From Balamuthia mandrillaris (Eukaryota; Discosea; Longamoebia; Balamuthiidae): a DNA stretch of 64,000 bases. The position numbers and the translations under genes are program-made. The stretch spans positions 50,535 through 114,534 of the forward strand of contig JAVKOQ010000175.1 in NCBI GenBank assembly GCA_031835245.1, read 5' to 3'. Below, piece after piece: positions 22,390 to 32,598 of the stretch. Below the pieces are notes generated by a model that was not told the origin of the DNA, did not search any database, and was given only the letters and a program-made list of their open reading frames with translations. How positions within the stretch are numbered: the first letter of the stretch is position 1; every line of letters starts with the position of its first letter.

Positions 22390-22698
22390 ACCCCATTGGG
22401 AAAGGAGGCAAGCCCTCAATGGGAGCAATGTTGTGTAATGCGGCAACAGCAGCTCCAAGTTCCTCTGCCATGACAGCAGTCATACTCGCTGTTGTTCCTG
22501 CGTTACCCTAACAATCATTCTGGTCACCTTGATAGCAAGAAAAAACAAAGAGGAAAGATGATAGCCGGAACAAGAGAAAGAAAGAAACAGGACAAAGATA
22601 ATGTAGAGAAGAGACCGAGAGAAGAGGACTAGAGAACGAGGAGAGAGAAGCAGAGATGCGAAGAGTGAAGAGAGAAGAGAGAAGAGTGAGGGAGAGTA

Positions 22699-22732
<34 letters not shown>

Positions 22733-23284
22733 GCAAAGAAGAGGAAAGAGATTGAGAGGACAAGCGAAAGAGACAAAAAACCTGCAAAAAGTCGTAAATA
22801 ACGACGCGAGAGCCACGATGAAGAAGAACACACAGCGTGGGCTCATCAAGGGAGAGCGGATGAGGAAAACAAGTAGGAAAGTGGTGCTCTTTCATCCGTA
22901 GCAACGCCCTCACTTGCAACTATATCCTCATCAAAACGGCTTGAGTTACGTGGTCAAAAAGGGAACAAGAGAAGGGTTTGTACATCAAGACTTTCTTTGG
23001 GCTTTTCATCACACACTTTAAGCAGGTAGTTGCCCGTCGTGGTTTGCAGCTTGTAGTTAGAGTTCGCGTTGCCACCCGCGATAGCCTAGGATCGATCATC
23101 CGGGGAAGAGTGAGCGAAGAAGGAGAAGCAATGTTAGCGAAAAAAAAGAAGAAAGGTGGTGGGGGGGGAAGCGCACAGAAATAGCCACAAAGGAGCCGAG
23201 GTGAGGTTGGTAGCGGGACAAGATCTCTGCCGCCTCCTCAGCGCTGAGCGCGGTGTAGCCAACGCCGTCCGATGATGGTTGCAT
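21522..23284 (-). CDS. Homoserine kinase type II-like (APH-fold) phosphotransferase
   Basis: About eight short exons from MQPSSDGVGYTALSAEEAAE (23284) to the stop at 21522. Order of motifs: AIAGGNANSNYKLQTTTGNY and LLKVCDE (nucleotide-binding lobe), VIYDFLQ, AEELGAAVAALHNI, LPQGMVHGDIFPDN (catalytic HGDxxxxN loop), VVGIVDFEEVCLGP (metal-binding Asp), then LAKTFLTAYRKVRPLSDAEL and a last helix NEQRKNDHEPMVERI. This matches homoserine kinase II, hydroxylysine kinase and N-acetylhexosamine kinase relatives, which phosphorylate small alcohol groups with ATP. The substrate is not decidable; homoserine or hydroxylysine are the first candidates. Splices at PMG/TSAIYPF and FPDN/VIFSEEG restore the frame. 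An E2F-like site and a tRNA-Thr gene lie just upstream. Confidence 0.83.
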
Positions 23285-23336
23285 CTCCCTGTCCGCCCTC
23301 CGCGTGGTGTGACGCAGAGAGGGAGAAAAAATTTTT

Positions 23337-23346
23337 TTGGCGGGAA
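23337..23346. promoter_or_regulatory. E2F-like site upstream of the APH-fold kinase
   Basis: TTGGCGGGAA, identical to the site before SLX1, 53 bases upstream of the start codon at 23284. Confidence 0.3.
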
Positions 23347-23409
23347 GAGGGGAACTAGAAAAAAAAAACTGTTTTACCAGGCAGAGAAGGGGCAATTAGA
23401 AGTGGAAAC

Positions 23410-23480
23410 GGCGCCTTAGCTTAGTGGTAGAGCGTCAGTCTTGTAAACTGAAGGTCACGAGTTCAATCCTCGTAGGCGCC
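23410..23480 (+). tRNA. tRNA-Thr (UGU), second copy
   Basis: 71 bases, anticodon loop CTTGTAA. It differs from the 11100-11170 copy by one base in the T loop (TTCAATC instead of TTCGATC). A TATTTCGTTTTG tail serves as terminator, like that of the 11100 copy. Confidence 0.95.
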
Positions 23481-23560
23481 TATTTCGTTTTGTTTTGTTT
23501 TTTATGTGGAAGGAAATTCCACTGAGCCGAATTTGCTTTGATCTGTTAAGTTTCTGACCA

Positions 23561-23577
23561 CCAATCAAAAATCAAAA
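23561..23577 (+). promoter_or_regulatory. CCAAT-ATCAAAA 17-mer (copy 2)
   Basis: CCAATCAAAAATCAAAA, 80 bases downstream of a tRNA-Thr gene and before an unassigned open frame. No GTCGAC palindrome nearby, unlike the other three copies. Confidence 0.35.
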
Positions 23578-23624
23578 GAGAGGCTGGAACTTACCTTTTC
23601 TGTCTTTGTATATATCTCTTTTGC

Positions 23625-24326
23625 TTGAGGGTCTGTCCGGCTTCATTTTTCTTTTTTGCTTTTCCACACGAGCTGAGGGAGGACGTTGGAGGTGAGCAGT
23701 GGTGTTCCCATGGACCGAGGCGGGGGAGTGCTTGGGCGAGTTTAACCCAAAGACGAGGGAGTGGGTCTGTTGGCCATCGACCACAACCATCAAATATTAG
23801 CCGCAATCAACGCTCTCTCCCCCTGGGTCCATGGGAACACCACTGCCCACCTCCCCAAGAACTTTCGAAAGTTGGGAGCATCGACAAGGTTCTTACCCAA
23901 GTGCAAGCGGTGGTCAAGCAGATCATAGCGGTGCCAGGATATGGCAGTGGAGGAATACATGGAGGGACTCTTCAAGGCCACAAGGGAAGGCCTATCCTCC
24001 AGTACGACCATGAGCAGCTGCACCATATGTGGGACCGGTTGGGCTGCAGGTTTGCCATCGAGTACCTGCGCTCTCCTTTGGCAGTGATGGAGCAGGAGCT
24101 TAACAAAATATCCAGCATGGTAAAACTGCTTATGAGGCAGCTGGAAGAGCAACGCGAGGAGATAACGAAGGGGATGGCACAGGTACGCGAGCTCAAAGAA
24201 GAATGTAGCGGGAAGGATGCGGCAGGTGATGAGGCTGGGAGACAATCTCAGCTACTGCACGCAGAGGAAGAAAGCTTCGCACCTGCATCATCAACGCCAA
24301 CCTTCCCGAGCGGGCAGGAGGAGTGA
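23625..24326 (+). pseudogene. Unassigned open frame with coiled coil between tRNA-Thr copies
   Basis: An open frame of 233 codons. The first third overlaps an inverted repeat and reads as non-coding. From about 23870 it looks protein-like: VGSIDKVLTQVQAVVKQIIA, HEQLHHMWDRLGCRFAIEYL, then a coiled coil ELNKISSMVKLLMRQLEEQR. No family recognised. It sits between two tRNA-Thr copies beside other debris, so a mobile-element remnant is as likely as a host gene. Confidence 0.35.
23688..23854. repeat. 29-base inverted repeat (23688-23716 / 23826-23854)
   Basis: The two arms match at 28 of 29 positions in opposite orientation, with a 109-base spacer. Both arms can be read as the same peptide, GPWEHHC followed by xPP, on opposite strands. 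Confidence 0.85.
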
Positions 24327-24379
24327 GATATTTTCCATTCCATTCACTAACCTTGTTTGTAACAATAGAGGACACGTCG

Positions 24380-24441
24380 GGCGCCTTAGCTTAGTGGTAG
24401 AGCGTAAACTGAAGGTCACGAGTTCGATCCTCGTAGGCGCC
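24380..24441 (+). pseudogene. tRNA-Thr pseudogene lacking the anticodon
   Basis: Identical to the tRNA-Thr genes over 62 bases, but 9 bases (CAGTCTTGT in the intact copies) are missing between GAGCGT and AAACTGAAGG. This removes the 5' anticodon stem and the whole anticodon. A and B boxes are intact, so RNA polymerase III could still transcribe it. The 3' flank (TGCTTCTTTTTT, TCGGTTCGACACC) matches that of the 7712-7782 gene. Confidence 0.93.
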
Positions 24442-24559
24442 TGCTTCTTTTTTTCTTCCCGCCTTTGGTTCCTCGGTTCGACACCACCTTTCTCCCCATT
24501 CTTGTTTATTGTATTTGTTTTTTTTTTATTGTTTTTTTTTTTGGTGCGCGATACTCCAC

Positions 24560-24800
24560 ACACACGCACAACGAGGAAAAGGGGAAACGTGTGGGATGTT
24601 GTCGGCTGGTGGCTGCCATTCTCTCTGGCCCATTGCAGCACCGGCAAGTGTCCGTTCCTCGCAGCCGCCGCACAAGTCTGCTCACCCACCTGGACGTGTT
24701 GCAATGGGCCAAAAGCAATGGGTGTCCTTCTTAGGACGTCTGAGGCGATGTGGGAGGGGAGAGCTTCTCCCTGCCTATTTAAAAAAAATACAGTACCAGT
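24560..24800. pseudogene. Head-to-head ankyrin-repeat remnants
   Basis: The minus strand reads TCAAAARNGHLPVLQWAREN (about 24680-24600) and the + strand reads THLDVLQWAKSNGCPS (about 24680-24730). Both are the ankyrin variant in which GHLxVLQWAxxNGC recurs, common in large families of amoebae, oomycetes and algae. The two fragments face away from each other across a short junction, so this is debris, not a gene. Confidence 0.6.
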
Positions 24801-24810
24801 TTGTTCATTG

Positions 24811-27800
24811 TTATTCTGCTGACTGAATGACATAGGATAGCGTTCTTCCACTGCCCTTCTTGGCTCCTCCGATTCCTTTTCTCCCTCCTCCTTCCTCCTC
24901 TTTCACCGGAGATGAGGACGACGTGTCCACCACTCTAAACGTGTCCAAGAACTCTTCGTAGTCCACCTTTCCTGTTTTCTTGATGTCCACAACCGCAAAC
25001 AACTCTGCCATTTGCTTCGGACTCAACTTTACCAACGATGACGAAGGATCATCCTCTGTGGCGGCGAGAGCCTCGTTTAGTGCTGTCAAGCCAACCTCCC
25101 ACTCTTTGGCGTCGATGAAGCCGCTGCCGTCATTGTCAAAGAGACGCCAGGCTCGTTCGATGCTGTATCGGTTTTGCCAGAACATTCGGCTGAGACGATG
25201 GATAATATCTGTCTTCCAATCGGGATCTGTAGCAGAGGGAGCAGAGGAGGTAGCAGGAGCTCTCACTCCTTGTTTGGATGATCCAACGTCCGTAGAAGAA
25301 GTAGCTGGCGCTTGTTCTTGCGTTGAAGTAGAGGAAATAGCTGTTGTAGCATCAGAGGTTGGTAATTTTTCTGTCTCTGTTTCTGTTGTCGCCGGCATGG
25401 CGGAAAGCTCCTTCTCCTTCTTTTCTCGTTCCTTTCGCTCCTTCTCTCTTTCCTGCTTGAGGCTCTTCAACCGTTCGGTGGAGGAGCAGAGATCATCCAC
25501 CTGAAAGGCCTTCATGAACTCCTTATAGTTGATATAGCCGGAACGATTCTTGTCAAAGTGAAGAGCCAGTTTGGTGCGCTCTTTCTTGCCGTACTGATAA
25601 GCCACAGCCGGATTCTTGTTGCTGAGACCCAGCTTTCGAAGAGCTGAGCTGAACTCATGGTAGGAGATGCGGCCGTCTTTGTTGAGGTCAAACTGTCGGA
25701 ACATTTGTTTTAGGGTTTGTTCTCCCTCTTTTCTATTGCTGAGACGAGGAGAGGCTGTTGTTGGCGATGTTGAGCTGGTGTCAGCTCCTTTTGTGGCGTC
25801 TTTTGTTGCTTTCTTGTATATAAGCGTACCTATGTTTTTGTTGCCAGAAGAAGTAAGAAGATGAAGCAGGAAATAACAAGAAATAAGAAACAGAAGCAGA
25901 AGTAAGCGGAGGCAATACCAATAGCAGACATAGCTTCTCGGATCCATTTTTCGTCCGCCTCTTGGAGGGCAGTCAGATCAGGTAGGAAGTGTGTGATGAA
26001 GGCCTGCTTGCTAACAGCGTGGTCGTTGCGAGCAGGATCGATGGACCGCACAAAGTCTCGAAGTTGTGTCTCGCTCAAGTCCAGACCGAGCGTTTGCATT
26101 GCTGCCATGAATTCATTAAAGTCTTGTGTTTATGTTTTGAAGACGGATTAAAGTTATGCGAAGGAGAAAAGTAAAGAAATACGAAAAGAACAGAAGCAGC
26201 AGCAGACAAAACACAAGAAAAGTAATGGAGAAGCTAAGATAAAGAAGAAATACCAAGAATTTCATCTTGGGTAACATCATGCTCTTCAAAGACCCACTCC
26301 AGAGTATTGTTGGGAAAGTCAAGGCTGTATATTTTCTGGCATACTTCTTCGGTTATGAGGTCCACCCATCGCTCCACTAATCGGCTGCGTTCAGTCATGC
26401 AAAACGCGTTAATCATTTTGAAAGAAACATACACAATATAGTTACCGATTGAGTTGGATCTGATAGCGAGAAAGAAACTTGTGCCAATCGATGGTGCCGT
26501 CCTTCTCGCAAACAGCGAGGTAAGGCCTTAACAGCAACCATGGCATGGAAGGCAAGTTCAGAACTTCATCCATGGCTTGCGCCCATTGCAACTTGGTCAC
26601 TTTCTTGTTTGCTGCTAATTTTTTGGCTTTCTTCTTGCTCTTTGTTGTCGTTGTTTCTCGGTCCTTTTCTTTGGTGTGGTTCTTTTCGTTGTCGACATCC
26701 TTAGTTTCGTCTTTTTTATTACCCTCGCTTTCTTTGCTTTGTTGCTGCTTCTTCTTGGACGCAGCTGGAGATGAAGAAGGAGAGCTGGCCTTTTTCGGTT
26801 TTGATGGAGTTGATTCCTCTGAAGCCTTCGTCGTTGGTGTAGTAGTCGATTTAGTTGACTTGTTTGCTTTCTTCTCTTTGTTACTCTCCCTAGCTTGATT
26901 GCTATCTTGGAATTTGCTGAAATAGTCTAACAATAACTCCCTAGTGAAGAACAATAAAACCAGATTGCAAAATAAGAGTGAGAAAGGAATGAAAGAATTG
27001 GTTGCGAGGGAGAAAAGTGCGAAGAGCAAATTGGTTTTACCGATTCTCAAAGATGCGTTCTCGCAGCTTTTGCAAAATGTCAGTTTGCAGCTCATCCATA
27101 TCCAACGTATGCATGGTGAGATTGCCAAAGATAGGATCTGCTTGAAAGCGATGAAAAACGGGAATGAGAGAAGGAAAATCTCTCTTCTCGCCGAGCTTGC
27201 CAGCACCTTTGCCTTCGTCTTTGCTTTCGCTGTTGTCAGTTTGTGCTTTTTTGCTTGCTTCGTTTGCATTCGACGAAAGAGAAACAGTAGGAGTAGAAGT
27301 GGTGGTACTAGAATAAGAGACATGTTGTCGTATAATGAGGCTACCACTATTCTTTGAAAGACTGTCCTTCATGTTTTCGTCGTCATATGATTCTTCTCCG
27401 AAGGTTATAAAGGCACCAAAGTTCTCATTAGCGCCACAATAGTTGGACGCGGAGAACAGGGTGATTATCTGACGACCATGCATCAGCTGAAAGCCTTCTG
27501 CCACCATTTCGTGGGAGCGAATAATAAGAGAAAGGCCGTTCCTTTCTGCAAATGCAGTTTGACAAAAAGATAACAGTAATAATAAGCATTAAATTCTTCA
27601 AAACCAGCAGAAAAGGGGGAACAACGAATAAGAGTACCAAGAAACTGTTGAGTGACGTCTTGTCCAAAATATATTCCAGCTCCACGTTGGCTGGGTGCAG
27701 TGCCGGTGATGGGACGTGGATCGCTCCACAATATCTCCGAAAATAACTGATCGTTGAAGGATTGCACTTTACGCGGTGCTTGCCTCTTGTAGTCGATGCT

Positions 27801-29928
27801 ATTGTTGAGAGGTAAGATCACCATTTGTTGATAAACAGAACAAGCGACAGGAAGGCAAGGCGCACCTGCGAATATGGTCCAAAGAAATGTCGTTGCTGCT
27901 AAAGAGACCGCCATGAAGAACCAGCACGCGGTCGTGTATGAGAGTAGCTAATGGTAAATACTTGAATACCTCTTGTACCTTGTCAAGCATTTTGCGATCG
28001 TACTTCCGCAAAACTTCTGCCTGTTAAAACAGAATGGGCAGACAATAAGAAATTATGAAAATGAGAGAGAGAGAGAGAGCGCGAGCAAGAAGCAGAGAGA
28101 GGAAGAGAGAAAAGAGTGAAAAGCCAGAAGGAGATTATACCTCAAAAGAGTATTTGGCGTTCATGTGGCTAGCTTCATGGTTTCCTCTGTTGAGATAAAT
28201 GCATTGCGGGCAGTACAGTTTGAATGAGAACAGTAACATGCAAATCTCAAATCCATAGTCTCCCCTATCTACAAAGTCACCATTCACTAGATAAATGTTC
28301 ATTGGACTTGGCACTCCTACATTCCGTTTACATCGTCAATAAGAAAATAAGGAAAGCAGAGGGGAGCGAGGTGAAGCGGTAAGAACAGAGAACAGAGAAC
28401 AGATATATGACGGACCATTTAATCGAAAGACGGTAAGAAGGTCATCCAATTGACCATGAGTGTCTCCCAACACGGTGAGCCGTGCACCTTGGGGGATGCG
28501 AAGCTCGCGCATGGCACTGCCTTGGTAGGCCGCATCTTCTTCTATCAACGCTTTCTTGAAACGTCTGATAATCTCTCTCGCACAGCTTCTCTCCAGTAGT
28601 TGGCCCTGTTTATAAAACAATGTTAGAAGCACGCAAGTAAAAAGAAGCAAGACGCTGAAGAAACCTTTTTGAAATGACTGAGAAGAGACTCAGTCATGCC
28701 TTGTGTGAGTGGCTTGTCCTTTTCCAAATAAATGGAGAAAGGTTTGTTGCTGGTGACGGAAGTAGTAGGCGGGGCGGAGGCAGCTTTCTTTATCTTTGTT
28801 TGCTTCCGTACGAGAACTGAATCTTCTGCCTCTTTTATCTTTTTGCTCTTTTTTGCCTCCAACAGGCTTTCTGACCCTTCAAACCGTAACTTTGTTTTTC
28901 TTTCTTCTCCAGAGTTTTCTTCTTCTCTGTGTTTCTTCTTCTTTTTCTCAGAGTGTTGTTCTGTTTTAGTTGCTCCATGATGATAGTGATGGTGTTGGTG
29001 TTCATGACGATGATGGTGGTGACGCTGATGTCCTTGATCTCCTTCCTCTGCTTTTCTTTCTGTTTCTCCTCCTTCCTCTTTTTTAGTCACATGGTGCTCT
29101 TCTTGTTTGTCAGCAGAAGAAGGAACAACTGTTCGAGGAGAATGTCGTTTCGGTAGCCACCACAATGCACTTCGCGACGGTTGCGGCTGCTGGTGGTGTT
29201 TTGCTCCTCCACTTTGTTTCTTCGTAGCTGTTGTTGTTTCGCTTTCTTCTTGTTCTTCCGATTCTTGTCTTTTTGGATGTTTCTTCGGCGACTCTTTCTT
29301 CTTTTTCTCCTTTTCTTTTGGTTGTTTTTGTTTCTTTGTTGTTGCTGCTTCTTGTTCTTCCTCACTTGTTGCTGTTGTTGTGGTTGTCTTTTCTTGAAGT
29401 TGAGGTGATTGCTGCGAAGAGGCACGCAAAAGGCCAAGTTTTGTTTGCTGCAGAAACGCTTCCAACTGTTTGTACTTTTGAAAGTCCTTTATGCTTTGCT
29501 TCTCTGTAGCGAGAGAGAGAGAGAGAGAGAGAGAGAGGAAGGAGGGAGAGTAAGAAGAGAACGAGAGAAGAGAGGAGAGAGAAGCAAATAAAGTCAAAAA
29601 AAACATCAAAGAAAAAATCTTGAACATCACGCCAAGGAGTAAACACGACAACACCAAAAATTTAAAAAAACAACAAAATCGAACCATCGTCATTGTCCAA
29701 AATGTTCCAAACTTGTTGCCAGACCAGTTTGGTCCAAGTGCGGCGCGTCCGCATGCCCCGCCATCGCCGCTGTATCAGAACGGCGGCGCGATCCTCGGTC
29801 GTCCACGACGACGACGACGATGCCGGCGATGCTTCTGCTGCTGCTGCCGCCTGTTCTTTTGATGTTGTCGTAGGAGGAGCGGCCAACGAGCCGGCGCCGC
29901 GTGTCCCGGAGGAGCTCCTCTGCTTCAT
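24811..29928 (-). CDS. EF-hand Ser/Thr protein phosphatase (PPEF/RdgC type)
   Basis: About eleven exons. The N terminus has an IQ motif (AAVLIQRRWRGMRTRRTW) for calmodulin, then a His/Lys-rich linker. The PPP catalytic core follows over five exons: LGDTHGQLDDLL, NGDFVDRGDYG, YLNRGNHE, HDRVLVLHGGLFS, ILWSDPRP and TLFSASNYCGANENFGA; all metal-binding motifs (GDxHG, GDxVDRG, GNHE) are present. The C-terminal third holds an EF-hand-like part (NNTLEWVFEEHDVTQDEILG) and four clear EF hands in the last exon (FDLNKDGRISYHEF, FDKNRSGYINYKEF, FDNDGSGFIDAKEW, VDIKKTGKVDYEEF). This is the PPEF/RdgC layout, a calcium-controlled phosphatase, here lengthened by inserts of about 230 residues before the catalytic core and about 150 before the EF hands. 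Intron positions are approximate. Confidence 0.92.
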
Positions 29929-30121
29929 TGCCTGCTTTCGTTGATAGATGGGAGGATGTTGGGTGGCCCACTACGTTTTTTCCTCTGCTTTTTGCTTTGC
30001 TTTTCTTCTCGTTATTTATTGAATGACAGCAAGACAAAAAAGGGACCCGATAGCAGCGTTAAAAAGACCCGCTACCGGTTCGCTGGTGTCCAGGTTTTCC
30101 ATTTTTTTTGTTGAGTTCTGA

Positions 30122-30129
30122 TGACGTCA
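30122..30129. promoter_or_regulatory. CRE/bZIP palindrome TGACGTCA
   Basis: Perfect CRE in the divergent gap between the phosphatase gene (start 29928, -) and a small gene at 30159 (+). The other copy is at 55293. Confidence 0.35.
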
Positions 30130-30158
30130 TTTATTTCCATTTCGAAAGGTGGACAAAA

Positions 30159-30365
30159 ATGGAAAAAAGCATGCGTCAGTTATTACTTAATATGGCAAAC
30201 GGAGATATAGAGACCCCTCAACAAAAAGGTGTTTCTGTTCACCGCTTCTCGCATCGTTACACCAACTCTGGTGACTTGGGGCCATACCTCTGTAAACATC
30301 GAAGAGTCCGCAATACTCTGGAAGAGATGGTCAAGCGGATAGGAATGAACTTCCCACAATATTAA
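30159..30365 (+). CDS. Small 68-residue protein, unknown
   Basis: One exon, starting MEKSMRQLLLNMANGD and ending VKRIGMNFPQY. It has normal amino-acid composition and includes GVSVHRFSHRYTNSGDLGPY, unlike the repeat-driven frames around it, so I think it is coding. No family recognised. It lies between the phosphatase and CSN7 genes with a CRE 30 bases upstream. Confidence 0.5.
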   Translation: MEKSMRQLLLNMANGDIETPQQKGVSVHRFSHRYTNSGDLGPYLCKHRRVRNTLEEMVKRIGMNFPQY

Positions 30366-30465
30366 TGATAGGAAAAAAAAAAGGTACAAGGAAGGAAGGA
30401 AGATAAGGCGAAAAAGAGAGGAGAGGGGTGAAGGAGCTGCCCATCTTTTTCTCTCTCTCTCTCTT

Positions 30466-30579
30466 TTACTTTCTGCGATTTGGTTGGTCGTAAGCGCTTT
30501 GTCCTTTGGGCTTGTTACGTCTTTGAAACAAATCAGACAAAAAAAACACCAACGTCAGAAAAGAAGTGAAGAGAGCACG

Positions 30580-30615
<36 letters not shown>

Positions 30616-31311
30616 CAGAGAAAGTGAGGCGAGAGAAACGAGGAGAGAGGAGAAGAGATGTAATGAATGGAGGTGGAAGGAAAAAGAGAAGCAACGGAAG
30701 AGACGAACTAACCCTTTCTTGTTAGCGCCACCGAAACCAAATGCGCTCATGTCGGCGCCATCAAAGTCTCCAGACATCTCAGCTGCCATGGCGGCCTTGA
30801 GGCCCTCCTTTATGGACTCCACTTTCTCCTCGAATACCTTCTTCTCCTGTTTGTGTTGTTCTTGGATCAAGTTGGCTGTCTTCACCTTTTCTTGAATGGC
30901 TTCCATCAATTCTTCAGACTTTTCACACCTGAGACATCATTTTAGTCAAGTCAGTAAGAGAGCGAGAGAGAGAGAGAGAAGGAGAAGGATTGGTGTAACA
31001 AAAACCACAACACCCACGACCACAAGCATAAAAACAAAAGCACAACGATAATGAAAAGAAAATACAAACCATGCGGTCAAAACTTGAATCATGTCCTCGA
31101 TTTGTCCAGGTCTGATGTCACGACCCATTACCCAATCGACCTGGAAGCGCTGTTGTTTCTGGTCGAGCTTTCCACGGATGAGGCCGGCATAGATGCAGTC
31201 AATGATCAAATCCTCCAGCTCTCGCACGTTGGAAATTTCAAGCTCTTGCAACAATCTCACATACGGTATGCTCTGTTATGAGAAAAAAGCGAGAGAGAGA
31301 GAGAGAGAAAC

Positions 31312-31402
<91 letters not shown>

Positions 31403-32129
31403 CCGGGAGCAAGATAGAGCAAACAAGAGAAAGAAGTAATGGAAGAGAAATAAAATGCAGAACAGAGAGAAAGGTGAGCAAAGACCACAAAGAAAATAGC
31501 AAGCCAAAGGGAGAGTGGTTGCTAGTTTGGCGCTATTCTTGGAACACTCACCTTCTGTACAGCGGCAATGGAGACCACAGAGAGCTGCTTCAGTTTCTTC
31601 AGCAGGGGCTCTGAGAGCTCAGGAAACTTATCCGTTTGTGCTGTTGTTAACCGCGTGTTAGGTGAGAGGGAAAAATAAAAAAGAAGAAACGATTTTCGGT
31701 AGTAGCCCAAAATCAAAAGTGAGAGAAGAGGTCACCTTTGAAGTCAGAGTAAGTGCCGTACGCAAACAGGCTGAGCGCTTCGAACCAGGGCTTGTTCTCG
31801 GGCGTTTCTGCAAGCTATCCGATTGTGTGTAAGCGAATAAATCAACGTTTGTGATGAATCGAAGGCAAAAAAAATAAATAAATAAATAACAATAGAATCA
31901 AAGGGAAGAAGAAAAGCGAGTCGATTTGACGGTTGTTATAATCGAACAAAAAAAAAAAACGTACTGCTTTGACGTTGGGCATGTCCAACAGCTCACCAAA
32001 GACAAAGGTGTGTGGGTTACTGAGGGCCTGCTGGATGACGGCGGCGCAGGCCTTTCCCTTGGAGCTCTTGGCCAAAAGGCAGTACTTCAACACCGCATTG
32101 CCAGAAACAACGTCTACCTCGTTGGACAT
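30466..32129 (-). CDS. CSN7: COP9 signalosome subunit 7 (CSN7), PCI domain
   Basis: Subunit of the COP9 signalosome, which removes NEDD8 from cullin ubiquitin ligases. The protein starts MSNEVDVVSGNAVLKYCLLA; ALSNPHTFVFGELLDMPNVK follows in the same exon. Later exons give WFEALSLFAYGTYSDF, LLKKLKQLSVVSIAAVQK, then the winged-helix part of the PCI domain, RLLQELEISNVRELEDLIID, CIYAGLIRGKLDQKQQ and DWVMGRDIRPGQIEDMIQVL. A helical tail (EELMEAIQEKVKTANLIQEQ) follows, then a short last exon of basic sequence. The ISNVRELEDLIIDCIYAxxIRGKLDQ segment is diagnostic. About six exons; three introns carry long GA repeats on the + strand. Divergent from BRCA2, 469 bases away. Confidence 0.93.
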
Positions 32130-32598
32130 TCTGCTTTCCTGGTAAACCCTTCCCTTGCTTTTGTTTTGTTTTTTTTTTTTAAAAAAAAGGGCCTTTTGTG
32201 TGGCGTGGAAGATCGGATTACTTTCTTCTTCTCTCTCTGCGGAGGCCAAAAAAATTTTTTTTCTTTCCCCGAACAAAAATATTATTGTCGACATTCGACC
32301 AGGAAATCTGCTCCATTCGTGGTCACAAATTATCGATAAAAAATTTTCAAAATAATTCCTGGAAAATTTAACAAAACATCCACGAAAAAACAAAAAAAAA
32401 AGTAGAGAGAAGGAAGGGGTGATAAAACCATCTTTTTTTTGGTGGTGGTGGTGGTGGTTTGTGGTTTGTGGGTATGTTTGTCCTCCTTCCTCTCTTTTGT
32501 TTTTTTTTTTTTGCCCCCTTGTCTTTTTTGGAAACAATCCTGTTGGCGTTCCCTTACACTCTGTTTTTGTTTTTTCGTTTTACCAGCCTCGTTACACG
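32130..32598. promoter_or_regulatory. Divergent CSN7/BRCA2 promoter region
   Basis: 469 bases between two start codons. Contains AT-rich sequence, a GTCGAC palindrome (about 32286) and a GGT-repeat near 32440. No other gene is supported. Confidence 0.45.

Noticed and set aside
31238-31507. Open frames of Ser-Leu repeats
   Set aside because: Translation of a GA/CT microsatellite in a CSN7 intron.
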